Source of the DNA: Cannabis sativa
Lineage: Eukaryota > Streptophyta > Magnoliopsida > Rosales > Cannabaceae
Reading direction: 5' to 3'
Assembly: GCF_029168945.1 (NCBI RefSeq)
Contig: NC_083610.1
Span: 50,981,429-51,045,428 of the forward strand
Length of the DNA: 64,000 bases
Below the pieces are notes generated by a model. It did no database searches. It had not been told where the DNA came from and worked only from the letters and a program-made list of their open reading frames with translations. Positions 34,575 through 44,674 of this stretch are shown here, in pieces (position 1 is the stretch's first letter; every line of letters starts with the position of its first letter). Made by a program: the position numbers and the translations under genes.

Positions 34575-34905
34575 ATTTTGATGTGTACTAAATCATGTCT
34601 CTCAAACTTTTTAGGACGTTAAAAATTCTATCAAAACTATTGAGATTACTGGATTCAAGGACTTTTGTCCAATTTCGTTTAATTTTACCAACATTATAAT
34701 TGTCTATGTACTAAATCGTGTTCCTGAACTTTGATATGTACCAAATTATGTCCTCTGAACTTTCATCCACGTTAGACTTCTGTTAGTAAAATTAGATGGA
34801 AGTCCATGAATCCAACAATCTCAATAGTTCAAGAGGAATTTTTAACGACCTTAAAAGTTTAGAAAACATGATTTGATACATGTTAAAATTTGGCGACGAA
34901 AATTT
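34575..34905. mobile_element. Foldback MITE-like inverted repeat
   Basis: About 34575-34695 is inverted in 34780-34905: GACGTTAAAAATTC against GAATTTTTAACGAC, ACTATTGAGATT against AATCTCAATAGT, and CATCAAAATT-type ends. No coding capacity and no clear target duplication. Confidence 0.55.
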
Positions 34906-35737
34906 TAGTTAGCCATATAAAACTATGTAACACTAATTGAAATACTTTTTAATTATAAAAGTGAAAATATTTTAAAACAAAATGTTTGCCAAAACTATAT
35001 TTATTTTTTATTTTTTGAAATTAAAATTCCAAATTTTGAAATAGATTATTTACAAAATTTATTTAAATAATTTGTTATTCATAGTTTATTTTGTACTACA
35101 ATTTATCAATAGGGGAAATTACAAAAATATTATAAAATAGAAGAAAGTTTACGAAAAAACTGTGATACGGAATTTTTTACATTTTTATTATACCAACTTT
35201 ATAAAAATAATGTGTTTAAAGTTTCAAAATTACAAAAAATATTGTGTTATAGTAAAATAAAAAAAAAAACTCAAAAATAACCCTAGAACAACTTAACAAA
35301 TAACATGAAAATAAATATAAAACAATAAAAATATAACTACAAAGTAACAGAAAAATAACAATACATTAACCTAATTGCAGTAAGCAAAATAATATTAACT
35401 CCTCAATATGTTTTTGTATTACGATTTTTTTACTTAGTTTTGACAACTTTATTTATTTTTTTGTACTATTACATTATTTTTTCATAGAATTTGTTATTAC
35501 AACTTTATTCTTTCAATTTTTTTTCTCTTTTCTTTTTTGAGTTAGTGATAATTAAAAAACAACTATAAATTTAAAAGTAACTAAAAAACAAAATAAAAAT
35601 AATAAAACAAGTGCACTTACATACAACAAAAATATTATCTGGAATAAAGTGAAAAATATATACAATAAAAAATACACATAAACTAAACAACTATACAAAA
35701 AAAACACAAAAATAACAGAGAAATAACTATAGAATAC
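34906..35737. other. AT-rich DNA, probably part of a transposon split by Tat copy B
   Basis: The stretch from GGGGAAATTACAAAAATATT (35104) on has the wording of the MITE-like elements near 14670 and 53528 and includes AATATAAAACAATAA, also seen near 53953. Similar A-rich sequence resumes at 47923, so Tat copy B probably inserted into it. No gene is seen. Confidence 0.4.
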
Positions 35738-35742
35738 CTAAA

Positions 35743-36530
35743 TGTTGCCCCTGATTTTGCCCAATATACGTGGACCAACCAAACAAGGACACGTAGATCA
35801 AGCAATGTACAATCCAAAAATATTTGCTAAGTCTTTATGCCGTAAGGTGGCTTTTAGGATGTAGCTCCCGGAGAAGGCGTATGGAACCCCATATGCTCCG
35901 GAAGCTCGAAGTAACGTTAAGGCATCTCCGCGAAGTGTCAGGTTTCTCCTGAGCAATCATGTCGCATTTAATGCCGCATGGGAGGAAGCGTGTTGGGACT
36001 GCTACACGCAATAAAGTCTAACGGCACAACCTCCAACCAGCAGCTACAAAGTAATGATCGTTTAAGTCTAGCGACGGCTACACTGTGAAGAGTCACATCA
36101 GTCAAAAGACAATAAGGACATTCCACATAAAAGCCCTACAGCACCTAAGGATTTGACCATGCATTACTCATGGTATATTCATTGGGAATGACCAACTTTA
36201 TGGATACTTACAGATACATTTGTAAGGATAATTCTGGGGATCACCCCACTAAAAACACTATAAATACCCCCTCAAAGCTCATTAAATGGGATGGAGAATC
36301 TTGGGCTGCATAAGAGCAAGTAGAGTAAATACTCACCAAGAACATTCTCTGTATTTATAAGGGTGAAACACTCACCAAATACATTCTATGTATTAAATAC
36401 ATCCATAAATAACAAAGACTCGTGGACTAAGGCTCATTAACGCCCCAACCACGTAAAAATCCTTCTCTAATTTTCTTACAGCTCTCTAACTTTATAATAT
36501 CTTATTAGTTGCCGAAAATCTCGGTCAACA
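35743..36530 (+). repeat. 5' LTR of Tat copy B
   Basis: It starts TGTTGCCCC and ends CGGTCAACA. The TATAAATA box is at 36259-36266, which puts the RNA start near 36290. It contains 12 bases (in ATTTGTAAGGATAATTCTGG) that are missing from the 3' LTR. Confidence 0.92.
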
Positions 36531-36533
36531 TTT

Positions 36534-36551
36534 TGGTGCTTTCATTGAGAG
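36534..36551 (+). other. Primer-binding region of Tat copy B
   Basis: TGGTGCTTTCATTGAGAG begins three bases after the LTR and starts with TGG, as a site pairing with a tRNA CCA end should. The same bases follow the LTR of copy A. I cannot assign the tRNA from memory. Confidence 0.65.
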
Positions 36552-36592
36552 CTGAAGAAAGCTACTGTAAACGAACACTTGACTTCACAAAC

Positions 36593-39500
36593 ATGGTGGA
36601 GACTAGAAGTACTCGTCAGCCTCGCCCACTAGAGGATGCTCAAGACCCAAATGAGGAAGATGTAGCCTCAAGAGCAGCCGAGGGTTCCGAGGAAGAAGAA
36701 GGAATTCCAGATGATGACTACGAGGGAAACCTCGATGAGTATGCCTACGACAAAGGTAGTTACTCAGAGTTGGTGCTTCTCAGGCAAAAAGCTATCGATC
36801 ACGAAGCCGAGATCGAAGCTCAGAAAGCGCAAAACCAAAAAATGCAAGAAGTGATGCTGGCCATGCAAAAAGCCATGGAGGCGGCTGGCATTCACGTACA
36901 TCCCAAGGCAATGACTGCTGGACTTGGCAAGGAACCAGAAACGTCCTCGGCTAGTTCCCAACAGCAGAAGTCTAGGGAGCCTAGTCCTATAAGGTACCCT
37001 GCTGAAGGGAACCAAACAAAAAACCCTACCTCTACCCCAGGGCGAAAGAAAAAGGCGCAGGATTCGCGAAAGGTCCGCTCAGATTTCCCTAAAGGGAAAG
37101 GTCCGCAGAGGGGAAAGCCCCAAAAAGGGAGCTTTGGCCCTCAGGATCGAGAGGACCGAAAAAGCGTTTCCGTGCACCAAGAGCCGGGGGGTAGAGGAAG
37201 AAGAGGACAGAGATGTCCTCCCGTTGATCTGAGAAATCAAATCAATGGGAACCAAGGTGACCTCCGGGATCACCTTGACCAAAAAAGATACGGACCCGCG
37301 GTCTCCACGGGTACGTTAAATGAAGGAATTATGGCGGAACTCGCCATACTTCGAAAAGACATTGCCCGAGTCTCCCGAAGGCAGAAAGGGGATGACTCCG
37401 ACTCATATTGTGAGGACCGGGAGCCATGTGCTAAGCACATCCTGGAAGCGGAGCTCCCTAAGAACTTCAAGATGCCCGAAATGGCTGCTTACACTGGGAA
37501 CTCCGATCCAAGCGACCACTTGTCGCGGTTCAACCGCGTCATGACGGTCATGAGAGTCAGCAATGACGCCAAATGTCTGTGCTTCCCACTTAATCTAAGT
37601 GGGTCCGCGGAGGAATGGTTCAAGAAGTTGGAACCAGGATCCGTGGGCTGTTGGAATAAGCTACAGACCAATTTTCGGAGACAATTTGTCGCCGCAAGAA
37701 AGGTCAACCTGGAGGTCAGTGCCTTGACTAATATCAAGCAACTGCCCACCGAGACCTTGAAAAACTATATAAAGAGGTTCCAAGAGGAAGCCTCAAAAAC
37801 CAAGAAAGTTGACGACGGACAACAGCTTGTGCTTCTCCAAGCAGGCATCCGTACGGGGACTCCTTTCTGGAATGAGCTACAGCAAGAAGGAGCTGCTAGC
37901 CTTCAAGAATTCCAGAAGAGAGTCCAAAAATATATCAACCTCGAAGAAGCCCAAATAGTGGCTTATGGAGGATACTATCCCACCGGGATAGCAGGGTACA
38001 TGCCCGGAGTACCGCCCTCGGGTACTGTCCCGACCGCAACTCCACAGACAAGCGGCATACAATTCTCTGCCACCCTCAGATATAGTCAGGGCCAGGCCTT
38101 GGCGCCAGCGTCATCTCATTTCGGCAATCCATCCGGGATGAATGGCCTAACTCCTTCGCACTCCGCTCCGACCGCTAGCCTGGCAGACCCTTCCCAGGGC
38201 TCAAGGAGTAAAAGATCCTCCAATGGCAGCACCCGGACGGGGGAAAAGCGCCAGAAAAGAGGGTACACTCCCCAGTACACCCAATACACGGAGCTGTCGG
38301 ACTCCCAAGAGCGTGTGTACTTTGCTACTAGGCAAAATACGCACTACCGGAGACCACAACCATTGTACAAGGATAGCTCCCGGAGAGATCCGAGCAAAAG
38401 ATGCGAGTACCACAACGACATTGGTCATAGCACCAATGAATGCAAGAATCTCAATGACGAGATTGAAAACCTAATTCGGTTGGGCCACCTCTATGAGTGG
38501 ATCAAAAATAGGCTGCCTCACCTCAATCTGGGCCAGGCGACAGTGGGTGTGCCCCAGGGAACACCGGGGAGTACAGTAGGAGCGTTAGCTCCAGCTGCTC
38601 CCGCGGGCGACGCCCAGCACATCCCCGGTCTGCCGCCCAGACCTAACGGGAGGGTAGCCATGATCTCCGGAGGTCCCCATATCGGAGGAACTACTCGCAA
38701 GGAACTCAAACGGTACGCAGGGGCCGTGAAACATAATGAGGTTTGGGAGGTTACTCAACTCCCAACTCAAAGGCCCCGTCTGATGGACCAACCCATCACG
38801 TTCACGGAAGAAGACGCCAAGACGGTCCGCTTCCCTCATCATGACCCGTTGGTCATAGAGACCCCCATCGCTAATAAAGTGGTGGCCAGAGTCTTGATTG
38901 ACAATGGAAGTTCCGTGAACCTACTCTTCAAGGAGGCCTTCACCGCAATAGGCCTGACGGACCGAGACCTCTCGCCCAGTGGGTCCCAACTCACAGGGTT
39001 TAATGGAACGACACTTATCCCGATGGGAAAAGTGAGGCTTCCAGTCACCTTGTGCCCGGACACCCCCCAGAGCACATTTAAATACTGCACTTTCGTGGTG
39101 GTGGACTGTCTAACTGCTTACAACGCGATCCTCGGCCGACCAGCCTTGGTAGATTTCAGCGCAGTCACATCCATTCGGCACCTGCGCCTAAAGTTCCTTA
39201 CCCAGGAAGCTGGGATCGGGACGGTGAGAGGAAACCAGGGGGAAGCAAGGCAATGTTGCAATGTCGCAACCCACCTGCCGGTATTAATGGTCCGGGAATC
39301 CATTGAGCCAGAAGTGGCTGAAGAAGATGAGTTAGACCCCCACGTGGGGTCCGAAAGAATTGTGGAACCAATGGAGGATGTCGAGGAATTATCAGTGTGC
39401 GACCACGACTCCACCAAAGTACTCCGGTTAGGAAAGGGCCTAGATCCGGAGGAAAAAGAGAAAATAATAAAAACACTGAAGGGCGCCATCGACATCTTTG

Positions 39501-41278
39501 CATGGCGCCAAGAAGACATGACTGACATAAGCCCCCGTGTCATCACCCACGTGCTCAACGTCAATCCGGATATGCCGCCAGTCCAGCAAAAGCGACGCCC
39601 GCTCGACTCGGTGAAAGCCGAGGCTCTGGAGAAAGAGGTGGATAAACTTTTGACCAACGGCATGATCCGCAACGTATACTATCCGGAGTGGCTAGCCAAT
39701 CCGGTCCTGGTACCCAAGCCGAACGGGACTTGGAGAGTTTGTATAGATTTCACTGATCTAAACAAAGCTTGCCCGAAGGACTGTTTCCCACTGCCCAGGA
39801 TCGACCAGATGGTGGACGCCACTTCTGGATTCAAACTACTATCCTTTATGGACGCCTATGCTGGGTATAACCAAATAAAGATGCATACGGCAGACCAGGA
39901 GTGCACTAGCTTCAGGACCGATAAGGGGGTATACTGTTACCTAGTCATGCCCTTCGGACTGAAAAATGCCGGAGCGACCTACCAGAGAATGGTCAACCGG
40001 ATGTTCAAAGGCCTCCTGGGACGAAATATGGAGGTTTATGTAGATGACATGCTCGTCAAGTCCAAAGCATGCAATAGCCATGCGGACGACTTAGAGGAAT
40101 GTTTCGAAGTAGTCCGGAGATACGGCATGAAGCTCAACCCAAAGAAATGCACCTTTGGGGTCAAGTCGGGAAAATTCCTAGGCTTCATCGTCAGCCAGAG
40201 GGGGATCGAGGCAAACTCGGAAAAAATCCAGGCTCTCTTGAGCATGCCATCCCCCAAAAAGCACAAAGATGTGCAGAGCCTAATCGGAAAGGTGGCTGCC
40301 CTAAGCCGCTTCATCTCACGGTCTACAGACAAGTGCATCCCCTTCTTCAACATACTGAAGAAGTGTCAAAAGTTTGAGTGGTCAGCCGAGTGCGAGGAGG
40401 CGTTCAAAAAACTAAAAGAACACATGGCCAAGCCGCCTATCTTGTCAAAACCCGTTCTCGGAGAAGACCTGTTTCTATATTTGGCTGTCTCCGAACACGC
40501 GGTCAGCGCTGCCCTAGTCCGGGAAGAAGAGAAAACTCAGCATCCCGTGTACTATGTCAGTAAGCGCATGATAGGAGCCGAAACGAGGTACCCCCTCATT
40601 GAAAAGTTGGTCTTTTGCCTCCTGATGGCCTCGAGGAAATTGAGGCCATACTTCCAAGCACATCCGATCAAGATACTAACCAATCACCCGCTCCGGCAAG
40701 TCCTCCAAAAACCCGAAGCATCCGGAAGGCTCCTCAAATGGGCAATGGAGCTAAGTCAATTTGACTTGCACTACATTCCCCGAATTTCTATAAAAGGCCA
40801 AGCCTTGGCGGACTTCATTACTGAATGCAACGAAGCCGAGGCAACCGCGAATACGCCGGTACTGCCAATCCCCACATGGAGAGTTTTTGTGGACGGAGCC
40901 TCCAATGAAAATGGGTCCGGGGCCGGAGTGGCGATGATATCACCAACCGGACTGCGACTCCAGGCGGCCCTACGGTTCGACTTCACGGCTTCGAACAATG
41001 AGGCCGAATATGAAGCCCTAATAGCAGGGCTGAAATTAGCAAAAGCCGTAGGAGCTAAAAGAGTGGAAGTCTACAGTGATTCCCAGCTGGTCGTAAACCA
41101 GATATCGGGAGAATACCAAACACGTGGTGACCGAATGGCCGCATATGTAACAATAGTCCAGGAGCTGCTCCACGAGTTCACGGACTACAAAATAGAAAGG
41201 ATCCCCCGGGAAAAGAACACTCACGCGGACTGTCTGGCTAAATTAGCTTCAGATAGTAAAATCGAAGAGTTGGGGTAG
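36593..41278 (+). CDS. Tat gag-protease-reverse transcriptase-RNase H-archaeal RNase H polyprotein
   Basis: ATG 36593 (MVETRSTRQP) is preferred because copy A starts at the same codon; the frame is open further up to 36509 in the leader. Over 1561 residues it carries: an acidic and basic low-complexity N-terminus; the gag core (about 250-430); a CHHC zinc knuckle CEYHNDIGHSTNEC (about 605); protease with DNGSS (about 770); reverse transcriptase with VPKPNGTWRVCIDF and YVDDML (about 1150); a connecting RNase H whose first acidic residue is lost (LYLAVSEHA); and a second RNase H with all four acidic residues placed (FVDGASNENG, NNEAEYEALI, VYSDSQLVV, NTHADCLAKLA). The first RNase H domain of Tat elements is usually degenerate and the second is thought to compensate. 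It ends at TAG 41276-41278, caused by a one-base shortening of a G run. Confidence 0.93.
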   Translation: MVETRSTRQPRPLEDAQDPNEEDVASRAAEGSEEEEGIPDDDYEGNLDEYAYDKGSYSELVLLRQKAIDHEAEIEAQKAQNQKMQEVMLAMQKAMEAAGIHVHPKAMTAGLGKEPETSSASSQQQKSREPSPIRYPAEGNQTKNPTSTPGRKKKAQDSRKVRSDFPKGKGPQRGKPQKGSFGPQDREDRKSVSVHQEPGGRGRRGQRCPPVDLRNQINGNQGDLRDHLDQKRYGPAVSTGTLNEGIMAELAILRKDIARVSRRQKGDDSDSYCEDREPCAKHILEAELPKNFKMPEMAAYTGNSDPSDHLSRFNRVMTVMRVSNDAKCLCFPLNLSGSAEEWFKKLEPGSVGCWNKLQTNFRRQFVAARKVNLEVSALTNIKQLPTETLKNYIKRFQEEASKTKKVDDGQQLVLLQAGIRTGTPFWNELQQEGAASLQEFQKRVQKYINLEEAQIVAYGGYYPTGIAGYMPGVPPSGTVPTATPQTSGIQFSATLRYSQGQALAPASSHFGNPSGMNGLTPSHSAPTASLADPSQGSRSKRSSNGSTRTGEKRQKRGYTPQYTQYTELSDSQERVYFATRQNTHYRRPQPLYKDSSRRDPSKRCEYHNDIGHSTNECKNLNDEIENLIRLGHLYEWIKNRLPHLNLGQATVGVPQGTPGSTVGALAPAAPAGDAQHIPGLPPRPNGRVAMISGGPHIGGTTRKELKRYAGAVKHNEVWEVTQLPTQRPRLMDQPITFTEEDAKTVRFPHHDPLVIETPIANKVVARVLIDNGSSVNLLFKEAFTAIGLTDRDLSPSGSQLTGFNGTTLIPMGKVRLPVTLCPDTPQSTFKYCTFVVVDCLTAYNAILGRPALVDFSAVTSIRHLRLKFLTQEAGIGTVRGNQGEARQCCNVATHLPVLMVRESIEPEVAEEDELDPHVGSERIVEPMEDVEELSVCDHDSTKVLRLGKGLDPEEKEKIIKTLKGAIDIFAWRQEDMTDISPRVITHVLNVNPDMPPVQQKRRPLDSVKAEALEKEVDKLLTNGMIRNVYYPEWLANPVLVPKPNGTWRVCIDFTDLNKACPKDCFPLPRIDQMVDATSGFKLLSFMDAYAGYNQIKMHTADQECTSFRTDKGVYCYLVMPFGLKNAGATYQRMVNRMFKGLLGRNMEVYVDDMLVKSKACNSHADDLEECFEVVRRYGMKLNPKKCTFGVKSGKFLGFIVSQRGIEANSEKIQALLSMPSPKKHKDVQSLIGKVAALSRFISRSTDKCIPFFNILKKCQKFEWSAECEEAFKKLKEHMAKPPILSKPVLGEDLFLYLAVSEHAVSAALVREEEKTQHPVYYVSKRMIGAETRYPLIEKLVFCLLMASRKLRPYFQAHPIKILTNHPLRQVLQKPEASGRLLKWAMELSQFDLHYIPRISIKGQALADFITECNEAEATANTPVLPIPTWRVFVDGASNENGSGAGVAMISPTGLRLQAALRFDFTASNNEAEYEALIAGLKLAKAVGAKRVEVYSDSQLVVNQISGEYQTRGDRMAAYVTIVQELLHEFTDYKIERIPREKNTHADCLAKLASDSKIEELG

Positions 41279-42588
41279 TACCAGTGGAACGCTTGGCAGA
41301 GCCAAGCATCAAAATAAAAGAGGCCACGATAACGGTTGGGCAAGAACCCAGCTGGATGGTCCCCATCATAAAATACATAACAAAAGGTGAGTTGCCCCAA
41401 GAAAGGGCACTGTCTCGGAAGATTCAGTACCAAGCTCATCGTTATGTAATGATGGATCAAATTCTCTACCGAAGAGGACTCAGCATGCCTTATTTAAGGT
41501 GTGTATCGGACCCTGAAGCTAGACAAATCATGCTAGAGGTCCACGAAGGGTTCTGTGGAGATCATACGAGAGGACCCAGTCTCTCAAAGAAAATATTGAG
41601 ACAGGGATACTTCTGGCCAACAATGAAAAAAGATTGTATAGACTACGTCCAAAAGTGTGATTCGTGTCAAAGGTTCGCGAACATACCGAGAGCTCCTCCA
41701 AATGAAATCACCCTGATGACTAGTCCTTGGCCCTTCGCGGTATGGGGTATAGATCTTATCGGGTCCCTACCAACCGAAAAAGGAGGAGTAAAGTATGCAA
41801 TAGTAGCAGTAGACTACTTCACCAAATGGACAGAGGCTGAGCCCATGAAGACCATAACTGCTAAAAAAGCACTGGACTTTGTTTTCAAAAACATAGTGTG
41901 TCGATATGGCCTGCCTCACAAAATAGTCTCTGACAATTGGAAGCAATTCGATTGCGAGGAATTTACTGACTTCTGCAACCAACACGGAGTAGTGAAAAGC
42001 TTCTCCGCGGTGGCCAGACCTCAAACAAACGGTCAAGCGGAAGCAGTCAACAAAATCCTAAAGGTCACCCTGAAGAAAAAGCTGCTGGCCTGCAAAAACA
42101 ACTAGCCTGAAGAGCTGCCAAGAGTGTTATGGGCCTACCGGACGACTCCCAGAACCACGACCGGTCACTCGCCTTTTTCAATGGCGTACGGCTGTGAAGC
42201 GATGGTCTCGGTAGAAACGTTATTCCCGTCCCACAGGAGAACGACTTACGATCCAGTCACGAATCAGGCTTTGCTTCAAGAAGCCTTGGATCAAGTTGAA
42301 GAACTCCGGGACGAGTCTCAAATACGGATGGCAGCTTATCAAAAGAAGGTGACCAAGTATTTTAACTCCAAGGTTAAAAACAGAAAGTTTGCTATTGAGG
42401 ATATGGTCTTAAGAAGAGTCTTCCCAGCCACCCAAGAACCCGGAGTGGGGGTACTTGGGCCAAATTGGGAAGGACCATATGAAATCGAGGACGAAATCGG
42501 CTCAGGCACTTACAAGCTAAAAAGGATGGATGGAACCCTTGTGCCAAGAGCCTGGAATGCCGATCACCTCAGAAAATATTACCAATAG
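41279..42588 (+). pseudogene. Tat copy B integrase, one frameshift before it and one internal stop
   Basis: In the frame after the lost G, the HHCC zinc domain is seen (VHEGFCGDHTRG, CDSCQRF), then the DDE core: Asp in WGIDLIGSL, Asp in KIVSDNWKQF, Glu in NGQAEAVNKI. Trp in the second block replaces the Gly normal in this position. TAG at 42103-42105 stops the frame where Trp (TGG) is expected by comparison with the family. The frame then continues in phase through WAYRTTPRTTTGHSPF to the C-terminal chromodomain-free end (DHLRKYYQ) at 42588. Confidence 0.9.
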
Positions 42589-43067
42589 CCAAAAATATAA
42601 CTTAGATTTTGTTTAAAGAGTTTGTACCGTCCAAATGCACACAGCCTCCGCATGTTAAATAAAACTGAGTGCCTTAAAAACAAAGTTTCTATGCCACTCA
42701 GGGGGGTACTAGGGTATACTGCACGGACAGACAAAAAACAAACTAAGTAAAATATCCTGACCCAAAGGGCAGGTCAAAAAGAGTATGCACAAAAATAAAA
42801 AGCATAAGTATAAACATCCTGATCCAAAGGACAGGTCCAAGAGAGAAATATGTGCATCAAAAAAGATCACGTATAAATATCCTAGCCCTAAAGGGCAGGT
42901 CAAAATATATACAAATGGCCCGAGGACATGCCTTAGAAATTGTCTCCCCTTTAAAACAGCTATGTAAGATATTGTCTTAAATAAAAGAAAAATAGCTGTA
43001 AATAAACATATATATATAAAAAAAAAAGAGTGAAATCTTGGTTGAACTGGGTCAAACTCGGAGCGGC
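42589..43067. repeat. Spacer with degenerate ~65-bp repeats
   Basis: Three blocks around CCAAAGGGCAGGTCAAA, CCAAAGGACAGGTCCAA and CTAAAGGGCAGGTCAAA lie at about 42764, 42825 and 42889, each followed by A-rich sequence with GTATAAA-like words. The spacer separates the 3' ends of integrase (plus) and the antisense gene (minus), so it may hold terminators for both. That is inference. Confidence 0.65.
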
Positions 43068-43742
43068 CTAATCGATGCGAGGAGGGAGACGAGCTCCGAT
43101 GCGTGCCTCCACCATGGCATCAAGCTTTTTCTTCTTCTCCCAGAATTTGGCGATCATCTCCTCAGGTTTGGGGTAGAAGGTAAGCTTGATGTTCTGGTCG
43201 TTTGTAGACCAAGCCATGAAGATGCCATCATCAAAACGCTTGGCGCACCGACTGCAGGAGACGGGAGAAAGAAGCTCATCTCTTTTTGCCTTCTTCGAGG
43301 CTTGTTCGTTGAAGTCCCTGAGCTCCTTCAACTCCGCGGCCAGCGTGGCCCTGGATTCTAAGTTTGCCTGGTGAGTATCCTCTAAGGACCTCACCTTGGC
43401 AGCCATCTCCTCCAAGGCTTCCCTGGCCTCCCGAAGCTCCCGCCTGGCCTTCGCAGTGGCTTCACCTTCCGTCCTCAGCTCCTCCTGGTGCCTGGCCTCC
43501 AGCCTATCTCTCCGCAGGGCCTCCTCCCGGATCATTGCCTCCGCCTGCGCTTCCCTCCGCTTGGCCTCTTCCTCATTAGCTTTGGCAGCGGCCTCCCGGC
43601 GCTCAGTAGCCTCCTGATAAAGCCGCCTCTCAGCAGTAAGATCCTGCAGAATCTTCCTGATTTCGTCCATGTCCCCAAAAACGGACAGGACGAAACCATG
43701 GTTGATTATGTTCTTGGAGAGACGACCGGCTTCAGCAGCAAG

Positions 43743-43827
43743 CTAAAAAATAATAATAATACAAGTGTAAGTAAGAATCTCCGAAAAAGAAAATAATGAG
43801 GAAAAAAGTGAACTACAAAACACTTAC
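43743..43827 (-). other. Intron 2 of the antisense gene (85 nt)
   Basis: On the minus strand the donor is GTAAGTG after CTCACTGTG. The acceptor is a T-rich tract ending TTTTTTAG before CTTGCTGCTG. Removal keeps the frame from SHSLTV into LAAEAGRLSK and on to MDEIRK. Confidence 0.82.
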
Positions 43828-44591
43828 CACAGTGAGGGAGTGGCTGAGATCCTGGACTTGGTAGATGGAGTTCAAGGATGCACAAGCAGCGAACCGCTTA
43901 GGTGCACACCGGGTAAGCTTGGACGCAAACTCGCCAGTCATCTCCACAGCAAAGGGAGCTAAGGTGGGCCCAAGGAAGCGACCGAACCAGTCCGACAGGG
44001 GGTCCAAATTTAGGTCCCACGGATTCTGGTATTCCGGGTTGTTGAGAGTGTTTTGCATCTCAACTCGCAAGACCCTCCTAAGGGCTTCCAGCTCAGCATA
44101 CCCCCGGGAGTATTCGTCCATGGCGTAGTTGTGTTTAGCTATCCGGAGCTCCTGTCTCGCCTCATCTCCAGGAACCGGAGTCAGCACAATATTGGGAGGG
44201 GCAGTGTGTTCCTCCATGGGAGAGACCCCGCCATCAAGACCGTGGGCCGGAGTATCAGCTCTCCATGGCCATTTGGGCTCCTTCTGGGCAACCATTTTGC
44301 CTTTACGTTTGCGAATCAGAGCAATTTCTTGCTCTTCTTCACCTTCTTCAACTTCCTCAGGAAGAGCCCGGTGCCTTCCTTCACCTTCTTCAACTTCCTC
44401 AGAAAAGCCCCATTGCTTTTCTTGACCTTCTCCCGGGAGCACCTCATCATCCGCTAAGTCAATAGTGTCTGGAGGAGCACTGGAAGAAATCTTTAGAGGG
44501 GGGGCCATCTGGGAAGAAGTAAAGGGAGGAGGAGCCTCAGGAGTGTGAACCCTGGAAAGTTTGGCCAAAATGGCGTCCATGGAAGCACCTG

Positions 44592-44674
44592 CTACAACAA
44601 AAGAAAGAAAGCAAGTGTTAGAACATCCGTGGGAAACCACCAACACTCAGATACGACAAGCAAGCTAGTCCTAC
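44592..44674 (-). other. Intron 1 of the antisense gene (83 nt) with a tandem NAGNAG acceptor
   Basis: The donor is GTAGGACT after GAGAGTCAGG. The acceptor follows a pyrimidine tract and reads TTGTAGCAG. Either AG gives an in-frame product (with or without one codon), joining the GRARELESQ-like exon end to ASMDAILAKL. Confidence 0.78.

Noticed and set aside
36764..39672. Several minus-strand frames opposite Tat gag and protease, up to 184 codons
   Set aside because: Shadow frames of a long GC-richer coding sequence; no domains and no splice signals, unlike the real antisense gene at 43068-46129.
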